From Sycon ciliatum (lineage: Eukaryota; Porifera; Calcarea; Leucosolenida; Sycettidae): a stretch of 64,000 nucleotides of DNA. A program made the translations under genes and the position numbers. Positions 56,257-64,000 of this stretch are shown here, piece by piece. The notes beneath the pieces are model-generated. The model was not told the origin of the DNA and did not search any database. It saw only the letters and a list, made by a program, of their open reading frames with translations. The stretch is from contig NC_088646.1 of the NCBI RefSeq assembly GCF_964019385.1, positions 4,012,374 through 4,076,373 of the forward strand, read 5' to 3'. Each line of letters begins with the position of its first letter. Position 1 is the first letter of the stretch.

Positions 56257-59200
56257 TATGCAATACTGATTCCACAGCATCAACAACATACAATTGTCAT
56301 ACCATGATAGCTCGATTAGGCCATTAGCCAATAATGTTCATCCAAGTATCCATTCAGCCACACGTGCTCTCCGTGGCAGGCTTTTAGGAGAGAAGTAATC
56401 TTGATATTGCTCTTCAAGGGATATCAGCGAGGACAGTTAGTTGTGTCAATCATAGATCACACAAGCAGTTTTATACAGCTGCGCGTAGTTGAGAAGGTGG
56501 ATAAGGCGGGGAATCTAACCTATTAGCAGCAGCAGAACAGAGTAGCCAAACAAAATTTAGAGAGATGTCAAGATTCGCCTATTGAATTGTAATGAAAGTG
56601 ACAGACAGACAGAGATGTAAGTACGAATTCAAATATAGAGAGAATCTCGTTAGACTAGCGGTACAGTACCGTACACAAGTTTTCGCTCTCGTATTCATAC
56701 TCCCTGCCCATCGCTGACGCGACGATAACGAACAGCTGTGCTACTGTAGTAGACTTAGCAACTTGTGCAGGGATTACACCATTCAACAGCTTGCAAGGCT
56801 GATGAATTGACCGCCACTTATTTTAGCCTGGTTTACACCGCACGGCCGGCTGGTTGAAGTGGCTTTTTCTGGCCAATGAATCCCTATTTTTCATTTTTTT
56901 TTCATTCTTTTACACACAGTTTCGCTCTAGTATTAGTGCGGCATACAAGTAATAATAATTATAATGATGTACATGTACTAGGTAATGTATCAGAATGTCT
57001 TGCGGTATACGCATGCGCTAAACCGATGGTAGAGCGTTGCAGCTTACCGACCACACATATACAATGGGAACACATTCGCCCAGCATGCCAGGGTCGTCTT
57101 ACCGCCCACACACACGGTGGGAGCATATTCGCTAGGGGTCAAACGGGTGTACCTTTAACTAACGAACGGGTAATTTTCTTAACGGGCGGGTTAACGGATA
57201 CCCTTTAGCAGCCATGTTTAATTTTTTGCGTAATTTTCACATAAATCAAGATTTTAATTCATCTGTGCTCGGGTTGCATTTTGATATCACATTATGATTC
57301 GCAATTCGATTGGTGTCTGATAGTTGCAGGAGTAGATCTACTAGGTGCGAAAATGCAACAACAATGCAGACATCCAGCGTGGAGTTGTAAATAATTGACT
57401 CCCGCCTGGAATACACGATCCCAGCAGTGTTGCTCCGTACTGACTGGTTCATCAAAATCCAAACGGGTACCCTTTTACTAACGGTACCTGAGATTAACGG
57501 TTGGGTACCCGGTACACCCCTTTGACTCCTAATATTCGCCCAGCATGCCAGAGTTTTCGCCGTAGTCTGGATATGACCGAGCGAAATTACGTGCAGGTGG
57601 CTTGCTAGGGCTGTGGAGATTGCTAGGTGCACTTTCCTGTTGTTTGCCTCCTGATCCTGAGCAATGCGTTGGTGACAACATGTTGCATAATTGGACTCGC
57701 ACGCGGTGGCAAAGTATACCGCAATTTGCCAATGATGCTTTTTCTTGTCTTTTTCCCCATGCAGTCTCTACTGGAGCGTCTTGCCCAGGATGAGTGGCTA
57801 TCGAATAACAAGGTACTAGTATGTGCACTGTAGAATCACTGTAGAACTGGAAAGTGATGGAGTCAGAAGTCGACAAATAACAACTTCTGGTATCACGCTG
57901 CCCGTAGTGCAGTATGGGGTGGGTAGTCCCCTCGTGTCGTATGCACTGTTGTGATTTTTGTAGTCCCCCCACCGGGAGGCCCCAGGCCTATTACTAGTAC
58001 TACTGGTGGTTTTGTCACCCTGCTGTGCCCAAACGTGTGTGCATCCATGAAAAAACAGGATCCAAATGGATCCGGAAGTCAGCGTTGTCATGACTCCGGG
58101 CTGTGACGTAGCACTTTAAAGCCCTTGGCTTTAGTACAGGGCCACGGCTATTCCACCGGTAGTTTTAACTTTAGTAATCCCACTGTGACCGCCATCGTGA
58201 CCGCCATCGTGACCGCCATCGTGACCGCCATCGTGACCGCCATCGTGACCGCCATTGTGACCGCCATCGTGACCGCCATCGTGACCGCCATCGTGACCGC
58301 CATCGTGACCGCCATCGTGACCGCCATCGTGACCGCCATCGTGACCGCCATCGTGACCGCCATCGTGACCGCCATCGTGACCGCCATCGTGACCGCCATC
58401 GTGACCGCCATCGTGACCGCCATCGTGACCGCCATCGTGACCGCCATCGTGACCGCCATCGTGACCGCCATCGTGACCGCCATCGTGACCGCCATCGTGA
58501 CCGCCATCGTGACCGCCATCGTGACCGCCATCGTGACCGCCATCGTGACCGCCATCGTGACCGCCATCGTGACCGCCATCGTGACCGCCATCGTGACCGC
58601 CATCGTGACCGCCATCGTGACCGCCATCGTGACCGCCATCGTGACCGCCATCGTGACCGCCATCGTGACCGCCATCGTGACCGCCATCGTGACCGCCATC
58701 GTGACCGCCATCGTGACCGCCATCGTGACCGCCATCGTGACCGCCATCGTGACCGCCATCGTGACCGCCATCGTGACCGCCATCGTGACCGCCATCGTGA
58801 CCGCCATCGTGACCGCCATCGTGACCGCCATCGTGACCGCCATCGTGACCGCCATCGTGACCGCCATCGTGACCGCCATCGTGACCGCCATCGTGACCGC
58901 CATCGTGACCGCCATCGTGACCGCCATCGTGACCGCCATCGTGACCGCCATCGTGACCGCCATCGTGACCGCCATCGTGACCGCCATCGTGACCGCCATC
59001 GTGACCGCCATCGTGACCGCCATCGTGACCGCCATCGTGACCGCCATCGTGACCGCCATCGTGACCGCCATCGTGACCGCCATCGTGACCGCCATCGTGA
59101 CCGCCATCGTGACCGCCATCGTGACCGCCATCGTGACCGCCATCGTGACCGCCATCGTGACCGCCATCGTGACCGCCATCGTGACCGCCATCGTGACCGC

Positions 59201-62200
59201 CATCGTGACCGCCATCGTGACCGCCATCGTGACCGCCATCGTGACCGCCATCGTGACCGCCATCGTGACCGCCATCGTGACCGCCATCGTGACCGCCATC
59301 GTGACCGCCATCGTGACCGCCATCGTGACCGCCATCGTGACCGCCATCGTGACCGCCATCGTGACCGCCATCGTGACCGCCATCGTGACCGCCATCGTGA
59401 CCGCCATCGTGACCGCCATCGTGACCGCCATCGTGACCGCCATCGTGACCGCCATCGTGACCGCCATCGTGACCGCCATCGTGACCGCCATCGTGACCGC
59501 CATCGTGACCGCCATCGTGACCGCCATCGTGACCGCCATCGTGACCGCCATCGTGACCGCCATCGTGACCGCCATCGTGACCGCCATCGTGACCGCCATC
59601 GTGACCGCCATCGTGACCGCCATCGTGACCGCCATCGTGACCGCCATCGTGACCGCCATCGTGACCGCCATCGTGACCGCCATCGTGACCGCCATCGTGA
59701 CCGCCATCGTGACCGCCATCGTGACCGCCATCGTGACCGCCATCGTGACCGCCATCGTGACCGCCATCGTGACCGCCATCGTGACCGCCATCGTGACCGC
59801 CATCGTGACCGCCATCGTGACCGCCATCGTGACCGCCATCGTGACCGCCATCGTGACCGCCATCGTGACCGCCATCGTGACCGCCATCGTGACCGCCATC
59901 GTGACCGCCATCGTGACCGCCATCGTGACCGCCATCGTGACCGCCATCGTGACCGCCATCGTGACCGCCATCGTGACCGCCATCGTGACCGCCATCGTGA
60001 CCGCCATCGTGACCGCCATCGTGACCGCCATCGTGACCGCCATCGTGACCGCCATCGTGACCGCCATCGTGACCGCCATCGTGACCGCCATCGTGACCGC
60101 CATCGTGACCGCCATCGTGACCGCCATCGTGACCGCCATCGTGACCGCCATCGTGACCGCCATCGTGACCGCCATCGTGACCGCCATCGTGACCGCCATC
60201 GTGACCGCCATCGTGACCGCCATCGTGACCGCCATCGTGACCGCCATCGTGACCGCCATCGTGACCGCCATCGTGACCGCCATCGTGACCGCCATCGTGA
60301 CCGCCATCGTGACCGCCATCGTGACCGCCATCGTGACCGCCATCGTGACCGCCATCGTGACCGCCATCGTGACCGCCATCGTGACCGCCATCGTGACCGC
60401 CATCGTGACCGCCATCGTGACCGCCATCGTGACCGCCATCGTGACCGCCATCGTGACCGCCATCGTGACCGCCATCGTGACCGCCATCGTGACCGCCATC
60501 GTGACCGCCATCGTGACCGCCATCGTGACCGCCATCGTGACCGCCATCGTGACCGCCATCGTGACCGCCATCGTGACCGCCATCGTGACCGCCATCGTGA
60601 CCGCCATCGTGACCGCCATCGTGACCGCCATCGTGACCGCCATCGTGACCGCCATCGTGACCGCCATCGTGACCGCCATCGTGACCGCCATCGTGACCGC
60701 CATCGTGACCGCCATCGTGACCGCCATCGTGACCGCCATCGTGACCGCCATCGTGACCGCCATCGTGACCGCCATCGTGACCGCCATCGTGACCGCCATC
60801 GTGACCGCCATCGTGACCGCCATCGTGACCGCCATCGTGACCGCCATCGTGACCGCCATCGTGACCGCCATCGTGACCGCCATCGTGACCGCCATCGTGA
60901 CCGCCATCGTGACCGCCATCGTGACCGCCATCGTGACCGCCATCGTGACCGCCATCGTGACCGCCATCGTGACCGCCATCGTGACCGCCATCGTGACCGC
61001 CATCGTGACCGCCATCGTGACCGCCATCGTGACCGCCATCGTGACCGCCATCGTGACCGCCATCGTGACCGCCATCGTGACCGCCATCGTGACCGCCATC
61101 GTGACCGCCATCGTGACCGCCATCGTGACCGCCATCGTGACCGCCATCGTGACCGCCATCGTGACCGCCATCGTGACCGCCATCGTGACCGCCATCGTGA
61201 CCGCCATCGTGACCGCCATCGTGACCGCCATCGTGACCGCCATCGTGACCGCCATCGTGACCGCCATCGTGACCGCCATCGTGACCGCCATCGTGACCGC
61301 CATCGTGACCGCCATCGTGACCGCCATCGTGACCGCCATCGTGACCGCCATCGTGACCGCCATCGTGACCGCCATCGTGACCGCCATCGCTTACAGATCA
61401 CGGTGTAACTGCCAGTACTTGCCCAAGGTATAGTCATATGTGAAATAAATTAGCCAAGGAAACACTGAACCTCACTTTTCCCAGCAGGGGCTGGTGAACT
61501 AATAGTACCCCCCCCCCCCCCCCCCTCCTCTCTATCTCTTACTCTCTTTTTTCTCTATTTCTCTATCTCTTTCTCTCTCTTTTTTCTCTATTTCCCTCTC
61601 TCTCAACCTGCTGCTTAAATCATGCACCTGCTTTCAGGCATAACAACTCTGTTGTAGAGGTCTCAGTCCTCATTTGTTAGACTTACCCGTCTTTATAAAT
61701 GTAACTTACTCGCATGTACATGTAACAAAGGCAAGCGCAATGGGATATCAGTGTGTGAAAGAATTCAAAGAAATGCTCGCTGCCTATTGTTCTGTTCGTA
61801 ATGTGTGCTGCTACATGCCAGGACGAAGGCTACTTATTTCTGGGTGCACGTACAATGATTGAGCTGCTGCCTCACTTGCGTGATGTATATGGGGACGCCG
61901 TCGTCGACTGTCATTTGTGCTCCAATATAGTGGTCAAGGTAAGCATCCACGAATCACAGTCGGGGACGCCTTCAAATAAAATAAAAAATTATTTTCGTCA
62001 AAGTCAGTCAGACAGACTTTTCCTCTTCCACAGGAGCACCACCGTCCTCAAGGATCAAGGTGCAGATGAAGCTCCTTTGGCCACTCTATCCAAGACTTGT
62101 GAAAGTTATGATGACTAGTATATTGTATGACTAACCTCTACCAGATGTCGTCTCTGGCTGAAAACAGCGGTTCTAGTCGCTTTTAAAAGACTCCGTAGCT

Positions 62201-63749
62201 CATAGAGGTCTATGAATGGAGAGTGTCCCTACTTGTGGAAAGCGGACTGTGCACTACTTTGTTTTGTTGGCTGTACGGCAGGTGATAGCTTGGCATGTGA
62301 CCTGTTCATGATTGGGTGATCATTGGTACCCACTCATTCCATCACGTCACCTGACCTGCTGCTTCTGACTCCATTGCTGTGTCTTGGTATGGTTTCACAG
62401 GGACAGCGTTGCACTAGCTGTGAGACCAAGCTGCACGTACATTGTGCTGCGCGATTCATGAGTGGCCGGTAAGACACATACGTACATACAGTACTTTCTA
62501 CTATCCTACAACAGGACCACACATGCACATACAGTACTTTCTACTATGCTACAACGGGACCACACATGCACATACAGTACTTTCTACTATGCTACAACAG
62601 GACCACACATGCACATACAGTACTTTCTACTACTGTATTATCTCTAATATAAGCACGGTCCTTTATTTTTTCAATGTACCTCCGCCCCGTGCTATTAATG
62701 GAGACGTTCCTTTATTGGAGACTGTTCCATTATTATTTCAACCTCATTTCAGAGGCATGTTGCCATGCCAAATTTATATGTCAGACACACACATTTCTGG
62801 GTTTTTTCGCCGGTACAGATAATGAATTTACACCGTGTGCTTATAATGGAGACTGAGCACTTTATTTTTTGAATGCCGCCTCAAGGTGTTCTATTATTGG
62901 AGACTGTGCTTATATTAGAGATAATACGGTATGCTACAACAGGACCACACATACACATACAGTACTTTCTACTGCTGTAAGACATGTTATTATAACGAGT
63001 CGCAAATTTAACGATTGTCCAAAATTCATAGGTTAACGAGAAGATATGTTAACGATCTTGCAGTATTCTGCCATATCCACACACAGCATATATGAAGCAG
63101 TACGGCCTCAACGGATCTTATTATAACGAAGAAATGTCATCCGTTAAAACGTTAGATTTGCTTCCTCATTATATATACATGTCTTACAGTATGCTGCAAC
63201 AGGACCATACCTACACGTGTCTGAATTATTCATGCATTCTCAACTTGTACATTGTGGCTGGGCTTTTATTTGATGTCCAAGGTTTCCTGCTGTTGGTGGG
63301 GCAGGAGGATACCATTATAGTGATAAGAAGTTGCATTTGTCTTGGCTCTCGTCTGATTGCACCACAGCGAGCCGCAGTGTCCATCCTGTCAGACGCCGTG
63401 GGCACACATCATCCCCGACATTCCACATGATGCACACCATCCTGCAGGTATGTTGGCCTGGTGTGTGGGTGGGTGTCACGGTGGGAGGGGGGCATGTGTG
63501 TGTTTATATGTACTAGGGTGTTTATCTACAAGTCTGGTTTGAATGACCACCCATGATGGGACCAGCCTAGCTTGGTCATTGAACATGGGGTGCTGAGTTC
63601 AATAGTCCTGGCTCCACATCTTTCCCATAGAGTCCAAACAAAAGGAGTCCAGACGAGGGAGTCCAGACGAGGCAATCCACGGTGCATGTAGCGTAACCAA
63701 TACTACCACTATGGATCCAGGTCATATTACTGCCCTACACAGATGCTGA
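51490..63749 (+). CDS. NSMCE1: SMC5/6 complex subunit NSE1 (RING-like)
   Basis: Eight coding exons with GT-AG borders and consistent phase: 51490-51613, 55205-55404, 56025-56126, 57765-57812, 61822-61938, 62401-62468, 63368-63447 and a less certain last exon 63631-63749 ending TGA (285 aa; human 266). NSE1 pairs with NSE3 in the SMC5/6 complex, which protects replication forks and promotes recombination repair. Visible: the winged-helix part (HRYFLQTF, INSRLQPLSLEIRRG, ALVNLHQDEAAKLATDF, WLSNNK, ARTMIELLPHL) and a C-terminal RING-like finger (CHLC..CTSC..H..C..CPSC, C4HC3). The ATG is followed by a good match to the human start region. Introns carry an antisense LINE, MITEs, (TG)n, and a 3.2-kb 12-bp satellite array. 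The last exon is proposed from phase and an acceptor only. Confidence 0.9.
51694..53690 (-). mobile_element. LINE G: internally deleted element in NSMCE1 intron 1
   Basis: Antisense to NSMCE1. On the minus strand: an ORF1-like start MLGFDDLRKLATKHSIEDV with coiled-coil character (53381-53638), more ORF1-like sequence (52895-53371), then an APE endonuclease part (VGDFNARH near 52400) that runs straight into a late RT fragment (DLSKAFDRASH-like, near 52230), so most of the endonuclease end and RT start are deleted. It ends near a TTGTA-rich tract at 51694. Clade uncertain. Confidence 0.7.
54072..54372. mobile_element. MITE family G, copy 2
   Basis: 301 bp with inverted ends TGGGCGCGTTCGATTACAC and GTGTAATCGAACGCACCCA. 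No coding capacity. In NSMCE1 intron 1; related copy at 47422. Confidence 0.7.
54472..54848. mobile_element. TA-flanked MITE family H, copy 1
   Basis: Ends CCGTATTATCTCTAATATAA and its inverse, with TA outside. Internal repeats of CTCCAATAA and AAGCAC. In NSMCE1 intron 1. Confidence 0.75.
56184..56254. repeat. (TG)n microsatellite in an NSMCE1 intron
   Basis: About 35 TG units, 57 bp after exon 56025-56126. A shorter TG/CG tract also precedes that exon at 55981-56020. Confidence 0.95.
56255..57124. other. NSMCE1 intron sequence, nothing recognised
   Basis: No coding or mobile-element signal that I can support. Confidence 0.4.
57133..57531. mobile_element. hAT-like MITE, 399 bp
   Basis: Inverted ends TAGGGGTCAAACGGGTGTAC and GTACACCCCTTTGACTCCTA are flanked on both sides by the 8-bp direct repeat ATATTCGC (57125-57132 and 57532-57539). 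Eight-base target duplications and TAGGG ends are typical of hAT. Non-coding; in an NSMCE1 intron. Confidence 0.85.
58185..61388. repeat. 12-bp satellite array, 267 units, in an NSMCE1 intron
   Basis: GTGACCGCCATC repeated exactly 267 times (3,204 bp). By eye only one base differs, a T at 58256. The long ORFs on both strands (TAIV, MAVT and WRSR repeats) follow from the repeat length being divisible by 3 and are not genes. It lies between exons 57765-57812 and 61822-61938. Confidence 0.98.
61504..61610. repeat. C-run followed by CT-rich tract
   Basis: About 18 C at 61508-61525, then CT/TTTCTC-rich sequence to 61605, in the same NSMCE1 intron as the satellite. Confidence 0.8.
62476..62632. 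repeat. 43-bp minisatellite in an NSMCE1 intron, about 3.5 copies
   Basis: Units contain GGACCACACATGCACATACA and TACTTTCTACTATG. The array resumes at 62942-62976 and again at about 63188 after two insertions. Confidence 0.85.
62633..62939. mobile_element. TA-flanked MITE family H, copy 2
   Basis: Inverted relative to copy 1 (54472-54848); TA at 62631-62632 and 62940-62941. It splits the 43-bp minisatellite. Internal segment near 62757-62823 is absent from copy 1. Confidence 0.75.
62974..63188. mobile_element. Short TIR element splitting the same minisatellite
   Basis: CTGTAAGACATG at the left and CATGTCTTACAG at the right are inverted, with AT-rich TAACGA motifs inside; minisatellite sequence continues on both sides. 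Confidence 0.55.
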
Positions 63750-64000
63750 CAACAGCTATTACTACGCATGTACCGTAAAGTACCGTTGATCCGCCCCCTC
63801 TCTAATTCCCGCCCCCTGTCGATTTTCTCCTTGTGAAGCGACTTCGGCGTATACAACGAAATACGATGTTGAACCGACGCATACACTGCTGTACACAATA
63901 CTTGCCAATCCAGGATCAAAATGTGCACAATCCAGCACATTGAGACTGATCCTCTACGTTGTTGTACATCGTACTGCACTTGACAGCCTTGATCTAATTC
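63750..64000. other. Nothing recognised after the proposed NSMCE1 stop
   Basis: No further exon or repeat that I can support to the window end. Confidence 0.4.

Noticed and set aside
58185-61388. CRISPR-like array
   Set aside because: The units are contiguous with no spacers and the DNA is eukaryotic.
58125-61437. Three ORFs of about 1,080-1,100 codons on both strands
   Set aside because: They are the 12-bp satellite read in frame; no start context, no homology, and the array lies inside an NSMCE1 intron.

Overview
The window is animal nuclear DNA. Three host genes are recognisable: a Rap guanine-nucleotide exchange factor of the RAPGEF2/6 (PDZ-GEF) type, PPP1R8 (NIPP1) and NSMCE1 (NSE1). 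Two of them are split by GT-AG introns. The rest is dense with retroelements, TIR transposons, a Helitron and micro/minisatellites. The mix (restriction-endonuclease LINEs, CR1-type LINEs, Penelope-like elements, a gypsy element) suggests an invertebrate, possibly marine; I cannot name the species. There are no bacterial operons, CRISPR arrays or rRNA genes.

Layout. 1-4214: minus-strand Ty3/gypsy element running off the left edge. 4.2-6.0 kb: a small foldback element and two minisatellites. 6.0-13.4 kb: a train of five minus-strand retroelement copies (R4/Dong-like LINE A, a Penelope-like element with a GIY-YIG endonuclease, LINE B, and truncated second copies of B and A), each separated from the next by an (ATT)n tract. 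14.6-23.0 kb: two copies of another Penelope-like family in head-to-head inverted arrangement. The left arm is split by a minisatellite-rich composite repeat carrying a DIRS-like fossil, and the right arm by a 1.4-kb TA-flanked transposon. 23-28.6 kb: little that is recognisable. 28.6-38.0 kb: several CR1-supergroup LINEs on both strands, one split cleanly by a 640-bp Helitron.

38.8-63.7 kb is the host-gene part. The RAPGEF2-like gene (39065-41605, plus) has an uninterrupted coding region and lacks the PDZ domain. It converges on PPP1R8 (43901-50902, minus, seven coding exons, 335 aa). PPP1R8 is head-to-head with NSMCE1 (51490 to about 63749, plus, eight coding exons); the two ATGs are 587 bp apart across a probable shared promoter with an E2F-like site. 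Introns carry many short transposons (piggyBac-like, Tc1/mariner-like, hAT-like), a LINE, and a 3,204-bp array of 267 copies of a 12-bp unit inside an NSMCE1 intron.

Functional links. PPP1R8 is a nuclear FHA-domain regulator of protein phosphatase 1, and NSMCE1 is the RING-like subunit of the SMC5/6 genome-stability complex, so a shared cell-cycle promoter is plausible. The RAPGEF2-like protein is expected to activate Rap GTPases at membranes. The mobile elements show repeated use of AT-rich microsatellites as landing sites.
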